Positions 1-6,932 of a stretch of 10,542 nucleotides of DNA are shown piece after piece. How positions within the stretch are numbered: position 1 is the first letter of the stretch; each line of letters starts with the position of its first letter. The stretch is from positions 1 to 10,542 of the forward strand of contig DMTS01000132.1 in the NCBI GenBank assembly GCA_003477045.1, written 5' to 3'. This DNA is from Candidatus Delongbacteria bacterium. GTDB lineage: Bacteria; UBA4055. A model generated the notes under the pieces. It was not told the DNA's origin. It saw nothing but the letters and a program-made list of their open reading frames with translations, and ran no database searches. Position numbers and translations under genes: made by a program.

Positions 1-388
1 GATAACGAAGAACGGCAGTATTAAGCCCGGAATGACGACTTATGCCGAAATAATAACCGATGTGGTTGATAATGTCCTTTCGGTTCCGATACAGGCGCTT
101 GCGAGAAGAAAAATAGATGATGCCGAAAAAACAGAGGCGGCTGCCTGGGATAAAAAAAATGAATTTGAAGATATCATATTCATGCTTAAGGAAAAGAACG
201 GCGGTGGTAAGATCTATACCGTCGAGGCGGTAAAAATCAAAACAGGCATATCAAACGAAAGATTCATTGAGATAACGGACGGATTGAATGAAAATGACAT
301 GATCGTATCAGGCGATTATAAGACCATCAGCAAGGTGCTTAAAGACGGTATGGAAGTAAAAGAGAACGGCGAAAAAGATAATGAATAA
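1..388 (+). CDS. Periplasmic adaptor (membrane-fusion) protein of a MacAB-type exporter, C-terminal part
   Basis: This is the end of an HlyD/MacA-family adaptor, which would link the inner-membrane ABC permeases to an outer-membrane channel or act on substrate in the periplasm. The reading frame is open from the left edge, and residues coded before the ATG at 32 (ITKNGSIKPG) run straight into the family signature 'kpGM.a.v.i', then VLSVPIQAL. The ATG at 32 is therefore an internal methionine and the true start lies outside the window. The visible 128 or so residues are the beta-barrel strand ending in the 'vP..Al' motif and the membrane-proximal domain (ITDGLNENDMIVSGDY, then a KDGMEV strand). 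The lipoyl and helical-hairpin parts are missing. The stop codon overlaps the start of the ATPase gene by 8 nt, which suggests translational coupling. The family is clear; the substrate is unknown. Confidence 0.87.
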   Translation, partial: ITKNGSIKPGMTTYAEIITDVVDNVLSVPIQALARRKIDDAEKTEAAAWDKKNEFEDIIFMLKEKNGGGKIYTVEAVKIKTGISNERFIEITDGLNENDMIVSGDYKTISKVLKDGMEVKENGEKDNE

Positions 389-1073
389 TCCTTTAATCAC
401 GATCGGGAATCTTTTCAAGACCTATCAGCCGGGAGAAGAGGAGGTTCATGCCCTTAACGATGTCTCCATCACTATTGAAAAAGGGGAGTATGTCGCGATA
501 ATGGGAGCCTCAGGTTCTGGAAAGTCAACGCTGATGAACATTATAGGATGCCTCGATACTCCGACAAGCGGCAGTTATTTTCTTAACGGTCAGAATGTCG
601 CAAAGCTATATGACAATCAGCTCGCATCGATCCGGAATAAAGAAATAGGTTTCGTATTTCAAACTTTTAACCTGCTCGCAAGATCGACCGCTTTAAGCAA
701 TGTCGAACTTCCCCTTATATATTCAAAAACAAATTCCGATGAAAGGAAAAAAAGGGCTGAAACAGCCCTGCAGAAAGTCGGACTTGCCGACAGGATGCTT
801 CATAAACCGAACGAGCTGTCCGGCGGTCAGAAACAGAGGGTCGCCATAGCCAGAGCATTAGTGAACAATCCATCACTGATACTTGCCGACGAGCCTACCG
901 GAAATCTTGATTCAAAGACTAGTCTCGAGATAATGCAGCTTTTTAAAGCGCTTCATGAAGAAGGCAACACAATGATCGTAGTTACGCACGAGCAGGATAT
1001 AGCCGACTTTGCTCAGAGAATTATCCGTTTAAAAGACGGCAGAATTGAATTCGACAAAATGAAAGGCACATAA
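381..1073 (+). CDS. ABC transporter ATPase, MacB/LolD class
   Basis: This cytoplasmic ATPase powers a MacB/LolCDE-type (type VII) ABC transporter, which works by mechanotransmission across the inner membrane. Its 230 residues are typical of the stand-alone form. All nucleotide-binding motifs are intact: Walker A GASGSGKST (42-50), Q-loop FVFQTFNLL (Q94), signature LSGGQ (146-150), Walker B LILADEP with catalytic E171, D-loop NLDS (175-178) and switch His203 in VVTHE. The LPLIY segment around 110-114 after the Q-loop is usual for the MacB/LolD/FtsE group. The ATG at 381 lies inside the end of the adaptor gene (ATGAATAA overlap). No strong Shine-Dalgarno is visible, so translation is probably coupled. 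The permease start follows its stop after 1 nt. Class assignment is firm. The adaptor upstream argues for a MacAB-like exporter and against a lipoprotein-sorting LolD. Confidence 0.96.
   Translation: MNNPLITIGNLFKTYQPGEEEVHALNDVSITIEKGEYVAIMGASGSGKSTLMNIIGCLDTPTSGSYFLNGQNVAKLYDNQLASIRNKEIGFVFQTFNLLARSTALSNVELPLIYSKTNSDERKKRAETALQKVGLADRMLHKPNELSGGQKQRVAIARALVNNPSLILADEPTGNLDSKTSLEIMQLFKALHEEGNTMIVVTHEQDIADFAQRIIRLKDGRIEFDKMKGT
1061..1066 (+). promoter_or_regulatory. Ribosome binding site supporting a GTG start
   Basis: GAAAGG lies 8 nt before the GTG at 1075, inside the last codons of the ATPase gene. The nearest downstream ATG (1088) is out of frame. This supports GTG as the start of the first permease. 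Confidence 0.5.
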
Positions 1074-1074
1074 A

Positions 1075-2295
1075 GTGCGTCACATCTATGAAGCGATACT
1101 GATATCCCTAAGCTCAATTAAAGATAATAAACTGAGATCGTTCCTTACTCTTTTGGGTATTATGATAGGAGTAACCACTATCATTTTTATTCATTCAGTT
1201 ATGAAAGGTACCGAAAAATATATTGTCGGTCAGCTTGCTACTCTCGGATCAAATTCTGTTTATATCTCAAAGTTCACGTGGATGGAGAACAACTGGAGAG
1301 AGGAGAGGAAAAGAGATCCTATCACGATAGAAATGGCGGATTTCATTAGGGATAACTCAGAGATGGCCGAATATGTGACGCCTCTTATCAATTCGATGGG
1401 TAACGCAAAATACGGATCAAATGAGGTCAACGGAATAAATATCATAGGCTGCAACGAAGAATATGAATACACATCCGATGCCACTCCCGATAACGGCCGT
1501 TTTTTTAATTACAGCGAGGTTCAGAGAAATTTAAATGTGGCTGTGATAGGAAGTGAGGTAAGCAGCCTTCTTTTTGAAGACGCCGATCCGCTTGGAAAAC
1601 AGGTCAAGATCAACGGAAGGCAATATCTTGTCATTGGCGTATTGCCGAAAAAGGGCGAGATATTCGGGAACAGCCTCGATAATCAGATAATAATACCCAT
1701 CGGCAGCCTGAAGAAATATTTTTTCTGGAACAGGAAGCACGGGATAGATATTCAGGTAACAGCAAAAGATCCCATGAAGATAAATCAGACAAAAGCCGAG
1801 CTTACTTCTCTGATGAGAGTAGCGAGAGGCTTAAAACCGGATGAGGAAAATGATTTTTCCGTAAATGAGATAAAACAGATACTTGATTTTCTAAAAAAAG
1901 TCACTGCTTCACTTAGGATCATGATAATTGCGATCGGCGCTCTTTCGCTCCTTGTCGGCGGAATAGGGATCATGAATGTCATGCTCGTTTCAGTTACGCA
2001 GCGGACAAGAGAGATCGGCACAAGAAAAGCGATCGGAGCTACGAGCAGACTCATTATGTTCCAGTTCACTACAGAATCAGTTATTCTCTGCATGGTGGGC
2101 GGAATTTTAGGAACGACCGCAGGTTTCGCGGCAGCCAAAATAATCGGCAGTTTTACTCCTCTTCCCTCAACTGTGTCATTTTCATCAATAATGATAGGAG
2201 TAGGCTTCTCCGCACTGGTCGGCATAGTTTTCGGATACTTTCCCGCCAAAAAAGCCGCGAAGCTGAATCCCATAGATGCGCTGAGGTATGAATAA
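1075..2295 (+). CDS. FtsX/MacB-type ABC permease, first of two
   Basis: This 406-residue inner-membrane permease has the four-helix MacB layout. TM1 covers about 20-42 (begins LRSFLTLLGIMIGV). A large periplasmic MacB_PCD domain covers about 43-278. TM2 is about 282-307, TM3 about 331-353 and TM4 about 372-392. The FtsX-family cytoplasmic signature TREIGTRKAIGAT is at 311-323, after GGIGIMNVMLVSVT, and the protein ends with the family motif NPIDALRYE. Translation starts at GTG 1075, 2 nt after the ATPase stop. Its stop overlaps the next permease start (TAATG). It has no fused ATPase domain, unlike E. coli MacB, so it must use the separate ATPase upstream. It probably pairs with the second permease as a heterodimer. 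The substrate (peptide, lipid, antibiotic or other) cannot be told from sequence. Confidence 0.94.
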   Translation: MRHIYEAILISLSSIKDNKLRSFLTLLGIMIGVTTIIFIHSVMKGTEKYIVGQLATLGSNSVYISKFTWMENNWREERKRDPITIEMADFIRDNSEMAEYVTPLINSMGNAKYGSNEVNGINIIGCNEEYEYTSDATPDNGRFFNYSEVQRNLNVAVIGSEVSSLLFEDADPLGKQVKINGRQYLVIGVLPKKGEIFGNSLDNQIIIPIGSLKKYFFWNRKHGIDIQVTAKDPMKINQTKAELTSLMRVARGLKPDEENDFSVNEIKQILDFLKKVTASLRIMIIAIGALSLLVGGIGIMNVMLVSVTQRTREIGTRKAIGATSRLIMFQFTTESVILCMVGGILGTTAGFAAAKIIGSFTPLPSTVSFSSIMIGVGFSALVGIVFGYFPAKKAAKLNPIDALRYE

Positions 2296-3518
2296 TGTTC
2301 AGAGACATCATTTTAATAGCTTTCAACACCCTCAGAATGAATAAAATGCGTTCCGCTTTAACGATGCTCGGTATTATAATCGGCATAATGGTGATCATCC
2401 TGATGCAGGCCGGGATCGAGGGTTTGAGAAAAGAGATCAAGACCGAGATAGACAAGCTCGGTTCGACAAGCTTTTTTATCACGAAAACACCTTCATTCGG
2501 ACACGGCGGGCATGATTGGGATGAATTTGAGAGAAGAAAAAATATTACCGCAGATCTCATTCCTATAATAAAAAGAGACTGCCCGAGCGTCGCGCAGGTT
2601 ATTCCCATCATGGAGAACTGGAACGAGGAGGTCAGCTACAAAAATAAAAAAACCGAAAGGACAGTATTCGTCATAGGGGTTTCCGAGGGCTGGTTTGAAG
2701 TTTCAGGCTACGAAATTGAGGAAGGCAGGTTTTTTTCCGACAACGATTATCAGTTCAATCAAAAATATGCGGTTATAGGAAAAAGCATCAAAAACAAGCT
2801 TTATGAAGCTTCCGATGCAGTTGATAAATATATATTTATCGAAAACGAGCGGTTTTTGGTGATAGGAGAATTTAAGGAAAAGGGATCTAAATTCGGCCAG
2901 GATATGGATAATCTCGCATGCATTTCATCGTTTTATTACGAAAAGCTTTACGGTAAGTTAAGGAACATTGATATTCTTATTTCGGCAAAATCCACTGAAG
3001 TGATGGCTAAAGCAACCGATGAAGTGATTATGTCTCTACGCAGAGAAAGGAATCTTAAAGCTGATGATGAAAATGATTTTGAGGTAACGACCAAGGATGA
3101 GATCACGAATAAGATGAACAGCATTATAGCTATAATCTACCTCGTAGCTCTGTCGATCGGCGGAATGTCGCTTCTTGTAGGAAGCATCGGCATCATGAAC
3201 ATGATGCTTGTTTCGATAACTGAAAGAACGAACGAGATAGGGATAAGACGGTCCCTCGGCGCGAATAAAAAAAATATAATAGCCCAGTTCCTTATCGAGT
3301 CGGTCATGCTGAGCTTTACCGGAGGCGCTATCGGAATAACGCTCGGCGTAACAATATCTCAGCTCATATCACATTTTACGCAGTACGCTACTTTCGCTCC
3401 CGCATGGACGATAGCGACTGCTTTTTCTGTATCTATTCTGATAGGGATTATTGCGGGTATCTACCCCGCTCTCAAGGCAAGCGATCTTAATCCGATCGAT
3501 GCCCTGAGACAGGAATAA
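2295..3518 (+). CDS. FtsX/MacB-type ABC permease, second of two
   Basis: This 407-residue protein is a diverged paralogue of the preceding permease, with the same topology: TM1 about 20-42 (MRSALTMLGIIIGIMVIIL), periplasmic MacB_PCD domain to about 275, TM2 about 279-306, TM3 about 331-354 and TM4 about 372-394. The cytoplasmic signature TNEIGIRRSLGAN is at 312-324, and the C-terminal motif is NPIDALRQE. The ATG shares one base with the stop codon of the first permease, so translation is coupled. Identity to the first permease is concentrated at TM1, the ENDF segment of the periplasmic domain and the TM2-loop region. This pattern suggests an old tandem duplication giving two distinct half-transporters. 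It ends 4 nt from the convergent queF gene. Confidence 0.94.
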   Translation: MFRDIILIAFNTLRMNKMRSALTMLGIIIGIMVIILMQAGIEGLRKEIKTEIDKLGSTSFFITKTPSFGHGGHDWDEFERRKNITADLIPIIKRDCPSVAQVIPIMENWNEEVSYKNKKTERTVFVIGVSEGWFEVSGYEIEEGRFFSDNDYQFNQKYAVIGKSIKNKLYEASDAVDKYIFIENERFLVIGEFKEKGSKFGQDMDNLACISSFYYEKLYGKLRNIDILISAKSTEVMAKATDEVIMSLRRERNLKADDENDFEVTTKDEITNKMNSIIAIIYLVALSIGGMSLLVGSIGIMNMMLVSITERTNEIGIRRSLGANKKNIIAQFLIESVMLSFTGGAIGITLGVTISQLISHFTQYATFAPAWTIATAFSVSILIGIIAGIYPALKASDLNPIDALRQE

Positions 3519-3522
3519 ATTT

Positions 3523-3918
3523 TTACTTCTTAGCTTTTTCGGAATCTATCACGCAGGTGGTAAAAATTCCGCCCCTTACATTATAATTCGTTTCTATTCT
3601 GATCGATTTCGGTTTCAGAAGATTTTTCATATCTTTATAAATTCTGTCCGTCAGCTCTTCCTGATATATGCCGACATTCCTGAATGAAATCAGATAATAC
3701 TTTAGCGATTTCAGCTCTACGATATGCTTATTCGGAACATATTGAATATTCAGATTGCTGAAGTCGGGCAGACCGGAGAAAGGACATACGGCCGATAATT
3801 CGTCAGTTTCGAAAGTGATATCCTGAGTTTCTCCTTTATACGGTATCGTTTCAAGAAAATCCGTTCTTATGGATTTATGAGAATCAAATCCGAATATTTT
3901 TCCGCTTGCTTTAGCCAT
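3523..3918 (-). CDS. queF: NADPH-dependent 7-cyano-7-deazaguanine reductase (QueF)
   Basis: QueF reduces the nitrile of preQ0 to the aminomethyl group of preQ1 with two NADPH, the last step before insertion into tRNA on the queuosine pathway. The 131 residues match the short unimodular (YkvM-type) class. The catalytic Cys45 sits in AVCPFSGLPDF with Asp52 seven residues on. The family motif is ELKSLKYY (68-75), followed by SFRNVGIYQEE, where Glu87 is the substrate-binding glutamate. The C-terminal VRGGI segment is also typical. The residue before Glu87 is Gln, where Bacillus subtilis QueF has His. The start is ATG at 3916-3918, with AAGGGGA just upstream. The gene is last in a minus-strand operon behind the amidohydrolase, and no other queuosine gene lies in the window. 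Confidence 0.96.
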   Translation of the reverse strand: MAKASGKIFGFDSHKSIRTDFLETIPYKGETQDITFETDELSAVCPFSGLPDFSNLNIQYVPNKHIVELKSLKYYLISFRNVGIYQEELTDRIYKDMKNLLKPKSIRIETNYNVRGGIFTTCVIDSEKAKK

Positions 3919-3922
3919 ACTG

Positions 3923-3929
3923 TCCCCTT
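3923..3929 (-). promoter_or_regulatory. Ribosome binding site of queF overlapping the upstream stop codon
   Basis: Read on the minus strand, the amidohydrolase stop TAA runs directly into AAGGGGA, 4 nt before the queF ATG. A ribosome ending the amidohydrolase is therefore placed on the queF start, which implies coupled translation. Confidence 0.6.
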
Positions 3930-5157
3930 ATTTTTTTCTTAAAACTTTACCTTCGGCCATGACCATGCTCGGGAAAGCGCCTATATTGAGCGGTTCTTTA
4001 TCCCATACTATCAGGCTGGCGAACTTTCCTTTCTCTACAGTTCCGAGAATATCGTCTATGCCTAATATTTTAGCATTTTTGTATGTGATCATAGAAATAG
4101 CCTCTTCATCCTTCATTCCATAGATCAGGAAGAATTTCAGACTGTCCCTGAGATGAGGCGTCCAGACTATCGGATGATCCGTCATCAGACCGTATTCCGC
4201 TTTTGATTTCATTAATAGTTCCGCATTCTGATAATAGGCGTGGACAAGTTCTACTTTCCCGCCTATTCCGCCCAAAGGCCCGAAGACAACGGGAATGCCG
4301 GCTTTAGCAAGCTCGTCATAGATCTCTTTATGAAATACATCGCAGGTATGATCCGCTGTCGCTTTGATCTTATATTTTTTGACAAGTCTGATGAGATACA
4401 GAACATCATCTTCTTTATGAACATGTATTTTCGCCGTAACTTTTCCTGACAGTATCTCCAGAATAGCCTTTTCGTCGGGAGTGAACTCAAGTTCATATTC
4501 GCGAACAGCCTGAGCTTTCTGGAAGGCAAGTTCTTTTGCTGTCAGTTTATCTTTACCTGTCTTTTTTTTATCCAATTCAAATACTTTTTTATCTCTGGAC
4601 ATTTCAGCTTTTTCTTTCTTAGCCAGAACGGTGTCGAATTTTGCTTCGAGCATCGAATATATCCCCATTCTTGTATTGGGTCTCTCACCTCTCCAGCTTC
4701 CGGTTGAACGGGGATTGTATCCGAGAGCCATTTTATAGCCGTAATCTTTTAAAAGAGCATCTTTTGTGTTTTCCGCGAAATTCTTTATGATCATAGCTCT
4801 TCCGCCGATCAGGTTGCCGCTTCCGGGAACCACGCATGAATACAGCACTCCGAAATCGACAGCGTCCTTAAAAGCCCTGTCGTCAAAATAGATGCTGTTC
4901 AGCGGATCATTTAAAGGCATGAATTGATTTGATATATCATTGCCTTCAGATTCATCACCCGGTTCTCCGTCCCTGAACATGCCGATATGCGAATGCGCGT
5001 CTATAAATGCCGGAGTTACATAACCCTCATAATCCGCTTTCTCGTTCTTTTTAGTGATCTCGATTATCTTTCCGTCTTCGACGATTATATTCTGCTCGTA
5101 CAGTTTCGTTTTACCGTTATAAAGAACTTTCGCCCTTACCACTATCCTCTTTCCCAT
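3928..5157 (-). CDS. Cytosolic metal-dependent amidohydrolase (COG1228 imidazolonepropionase-like)
   Basis: This 409-residue amidohydrolase-superfamily enzyme has no signal peptide. An N-terminal beta-sandwich strand set (VEDGKIIEI, 26-34) leads to the metal motif HSH (55-57) in TPAFIDAHSHIG. A GSGNLIGGRAMIIK loop follows at 112-125, and the family NPR..G....RMG element lies around 148-165. Further candidate metal or catalytic residues are His245/His247 (KIHVHKEDD), His270 (ADHTCD) and Asp327 (MTDHP). The C-terminus carries the usual ITYKNAKILGI...GTVEKGKFASLIVWD. A lysine/glutamate-rich stretch at about 179-225 precedes the HVH strand and is longer and more charged than I would expect for the family. 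The start is ATG 5157, backed by AAGGAG at 5164-5169. It is the middle gene of an operon with a YkgJ-like protein (15-nt gap) and queF. Relatives hydrolyse cyclic amides, deaminate purines or cleave dipeptides, so the true substrate is open. Confidence 0.9.
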   Translation of the reverse strand: MGKRIVVRAKVLYNGKTKLYEQNIIVEDGKIIEITKKNEKADYEGYVTPAFIDAHSHIGMFRDGEPGDESEGNDISNQFMPLNDPLNSIYFDDRAFKDAVDFGVLYSCVVPGSGNLIGGRAMIIKNFAENTKDALLKDYGYKMALGYNPRSTGSWRGERPNTRMGIYSMLEAKFDTVLAKKEKAEMSRDKKVFELDKKKTGKDKLTAKELAFQKAQAVREYELEFTPDEKAILEILSGKVTAKIHVHKEDDVLYLIRLVKKYKIKATADHTCDVFHKEIYDELAKAGIPVVFGPLGGIGGKVELVHAYYQNAELLMKSKAEYGLMTDHPIVWTPHLRDSLKFFLIYGMKDEEAISMITYKNAKILGIDDILGTVEKGKFASLIVWDKEPLNIGAFPSMVMAEGKVLRKK

Positions 5158-5163
5158 TTCTCA

Positions 5164-5169
5164 CTCCTT
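5164..5169 (-). promoter_or_regulatory. Ribosome binding site of the amidohydrolase
   Basis: AAGGAG on the minus strand, 6 nt before the ATG at 5157, lies in the short gap after the YkgJ-like gene and fixes the amidohydrolase start. Confidence 0.7.
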
Positions 5170-5172
5170 TTA

Positions 5173-5571
5173 TTATAATTTATTTTTTAATTCTTCAATT
5201 TCTTCAAAAGTGTATAGCCTACCCGATCCTATGCCCGGGCAGGTTTTAGTCTCTTCATCCCATTTTGATTTTTTATAAAGCAGAGTTTTCCAGAACGGAT
5301 AAGTCCTGCACTGGGTCGGTCTCGCTTCGTAGATCTTACACCCTTTTACGATCGGATCCCAGAAAATGCAGGCTCCGTCTCCCCTGTCCCTGAATACAAC
5401 ATAACCGTCAACTGACGACAGATATGTTCTTTCGAGTTCTTCTTTGGTAAAACCGGACTTCTCGACAAGCCTGTCTAAGTCCTGCGGGAAAATGAAGACA
5501 TAACCCTGCACATTGCAGCAGTTTCCGCATTTTTTGCACTCGAACCGTATTCCGCCGTCGTAAAACCCCAT
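5173..5571 (-). CDS. YkgJ-family cysteine-cluster protein (CxxCxxCC)
   Basis: This small (132-residue) protein belongs to the YkgJ/UPF0153 family, predicted to chelate zinc or an iron-sulfur cluster; its biochemical role is not established. The N-terminal cluster ECKKCGNCC gives Cys12, 15, 18 and 19. Further conserved cysteines are Cys68 (GACIFWD), Cys78 and Cys88 in GCKIYEARPTQCRTYPFW, and Cys111 in the TCPGIG tail. The phrase 'C.iYe.RP..Cr.yPf' is the family hallmark, so eight likely ligands are intact. The start is ATG 5569-5571 with AAGG about 9 nt upstream. It appears to be the first gene of the minus-strand operon with the amidohydrolase and queF, so a link with an oxygen-sensitive or metal-dependent step is possible but unproven. 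No transmembrane segment is seen. Confidence 0.92.
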   Translation of the reverse strand: MGFYDGGIRFECKKCGNCCNVQGYVFIFPQDLDRLVEKSGFTKEELERTYLSSVDGYVVFRDRGDGACIFWDPIVKGCKIYEARPTQCRTYPFWKTLLYKKSKWDEETKTCPGIGSGRLYTFEEIEELKNKL

Positions 5572-5583
5572 CTCACGCCTTAT

Positions 5584-5823
5584 TCAGATTTCTTTTAAAA
5601 TTAATGATTTCATATCATTGTAGCAACTAATATTTTTTAAGTTATATAATGCAGAAAATCTTATTGTAGCTGACCGTAAAGCGATTTTCGATTTAGCCGT
5701 GAGTGTTTTTTGCCGTTTATAAAATACATCGTTCGGTTTCAGACGAACATATGGATTTTTAGGCAAAAATACCGTAAGGCCGGAAATCGACTTTTGGACT
5801 GCGTAATAAGATATTCGGTACAT
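5584..5823 (-). CDS. Doubtful 79-codon ORF upstream of the YkgJ-like gene
   Basis: I do not recognise this product. It is short and basic (many Lys and Arg), with no transmembrane segment, signal peptide or repeated motif, and one Cys. Its TGA stop lies 12 nt before the YkgJ-like start, which would fit a leading operon gene. Against it, no Shine-Dalgarno precedes the ATG at 5823, the region is AT-rich, and a candidate promoter for the downstream gene (5598-5626) lies inside the ORF end. It may be a chance ORF, a decayed gene or part of a dispersed repeat. Confidence 0.18.
   Translation of the reverse strand: MYRISYYAVQKSISGLTVFLPKNPYVRLKPNDVFYKRQKTLTAKSKIALRSATIRFSALYNLKNISCYNDMKSLILKEI
5598..5626 (-). 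promoter_or_regulatory. Weak candidate promoter with embedded palindrome, YkgJ-amidohydrolase-queF operon
   Basis: On the minus strand TTGCTA (5621-5626) and TAATTT (5598-5603) are separated by 17 bp, about 30-50 nt before the YkgJ-like start. The spacer carries the inverted repeat AATGAT-5 nt-ATCATT (5603-5619), which could be an operator. The match to consensus is only partial and AT-rich DNA gives such matches by chance. Confidence 0.22.
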
Positions 5824-5832
5824 TTAAATTGA

Positions 5833-5860
5833 CTAAAATTGAACTTTTAGTTAATTTTAG
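5833..5860. repeat. 8-bp inverted repeat upstream of galE
   Basis: CTAAAATT (5833-5840) and AATTTTAG (5853-5860) form perfect arms around a 12-nt centre, 32 nt before the galE start. The position suits a regulator site, but the arms are nearly all A and T, so chance is likely. Confidence 0.25.
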
Positions 5861-5891
5861 ACTTGAATAATTAAAATTCACGGAGAAATAG

Positions 5892-6902
5892 ATGAAAATC
5901 CTGATCACCGGCGGAGCGGGCTATATAGCTTCCCATACTAATGTCGAGCTGCTTAAAGAGAATTACGAGCTCGTCCTTGTGGACAATTTCAGTAATTCCG
6001 TCTATGAAAGCGTAGCCAGAGTAGAAAAGATCTCAGGAAAAAAAGTAAAGTTCTATGAAGCCGACCTGAAAGATTTTGAAGCTATTAACAAAGTATTTCA
6101 AGCTGAAAAAGACATTTACGCAGTTATTCATTTCGCCGCTCTAAAAGCAGTCGGAGAATCGGTCGAAAAACCTCTTGAATATTATGAAAACAACATTTCC
6201 GGTTCACTGAACCTGTATAAAGCCATGAAAATTCACGGTGTTAAGAATTTCGTATTCAGCTCATCAGCCACCGTTTACGGCGACCCCGATGAGATCCCTG
6301 TAAAAGAAACCGCAAAGATCGGAGCTACAAATCCGTATGGCCATACCAAAGCAATGATGGAACAGATCCTTATTGATTCCGCAAAAGCTTACGGCTGGAA
6401 TGTTGTGATATTAAGATATTTCAACCCTGTGGGAGCTCATGATTCGGGACTTATCGGAGAAGATCCGGAATATCCGGCAAATCTTCTGCCTTTCGTAAGC
6501 CAGGTCGCCGCCGGCATCAGAGAAAAAGTTGTCGTATTCGGTAGTGACTGGAATACCCCCGACGGAACCGGCGTAAGAGATTACATTCATGTCGTTGACC
6601 TTGCAAAAGCACATGTCAAAGCAATTGAAAAACTTAAAAAAGATCAAGGTACTTTCATTTATAATATAGGCACAGGCAGAGGCTATTCGGTTCTCGAAAT
6701 GATCCGTGCTTTCGGTAAAGCCTGCGGACACGATGTACCGTTCGTTGTCGGACCGAGACGCCCGGGAGATGTGGCTGAAGTTCTTGCCGATCCGGCAAAA
6801 GCTGAAAAAGAGCTCGGTTATAAAGCAGAACTTGGACTAGATGAAATGGTCAGTTCAGCATGGAAATGGCAGAAGCTCAATCCTAAAGGTTACAAAAAAT
6901 AA
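5892..6902 (+). CDS. galE: UDP-glucose 4-epimerase
   Basis: GalE interconverts UDP-glucose and UDP-galactose (some members also UDP-GlcNAc and UDP-GalNAc) using tightly bound NAD. The 336 residues match the family length. This extended short-chain dehydrogenase fold shows the NAD motif TGGAGYIASHT at 6-16, D31N32 at the end of beta-2 (adenine ribose contact), HFAALKAVGES (80-90) and SSSATVYG (123-130). The catalytic pair Tyr149/Lys153 in NPYGHTK falls at the same numbers as in E. coli GalE. NPVGAH, the GTGVRDYIHVVDLA segment and GTGRGYSV are also typical. The third motif glycine is Ala13. The start is ATG 5892, preceded by GGAG at 5882-5885. It is followed after 84 nt by a nucleotide-sugar dehydrogenase, fitting a role in surface polysaccharide precursor supply. 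Specificity between UDP-hexoses and N-acetyl forms cannot be read from sequence. Confidence 0.95.
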   Translation: MKILITGGAGYIASHTNVELLKENYELVLVDNFSNSVYESVARVEKISGKKVKFYEADLKDFEAINKVFQAEKDIYAVIHFAALKAVGESVEKPLEYYENNISGSLNLYKAMKIHGVKNFVFSSSATVYGDPDEIPVKETAKIGATNPYGHTKAMMEQILIDSAKAYGWNVVILRYFNPVGAHDSGLIGEDPEYPANLLPFVSQVAAGIREKVVVFGSDWNTPDGTGVRDYIHVVDLAKAHVKAIEKLKKDQGTFIYNIGTGRGYSVLEMIRAFGKACGHDVPFVVGPRRPGDVAEVLADPAKAEKELGYKAELGLDEMVSSAWKWQKLNPKGYKK

Positions 6903-6932
6903 ACTTCATATTTCGTTGACAGAAAGGATCCG

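Larger units (their letters stand above)
5572..5891. other. 320-nt intergenic spacer between divergent units
   Basis: This AT-rich spacer separates the minus-strand queF operon from the plus-strand galE unit and should hold the promoters of both. It contains the doubtful 79-codon ORF, a 6-bp inverted repeat at 5603-5619, and an 8-bp inverted repeat at 5833-5860. I found no tRNA, no recognisable riboswitch and no clear consensus promoter facing galE. Confidence 0.6.

Noticed and set aside
32..34. ATG at 32 as the start of the adaptor gene
   Set aside because: The frame is open to position 2 and the residues before the ATG continue the adaptor family signature, so the gene is cut by the window edge.
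5572..5660. A preQ1 riboswitch ahead of the operon that ends in queF
   Set aside because: The minus strand has an A-rich stretch (near 5630-5641) loosely like the preQ1-I tail, but I see no preceding G/C stem with the conserved loop, so there is no support.
6411..6731. Antisense ORF within galE, and similar antisense ORFs in the permeases, dehydrogenase and secreted-protein gene
   Set aside because: They lie wholly opposite well-supported genes, show no recognisable domain and have biased composition expected of shadow frames.
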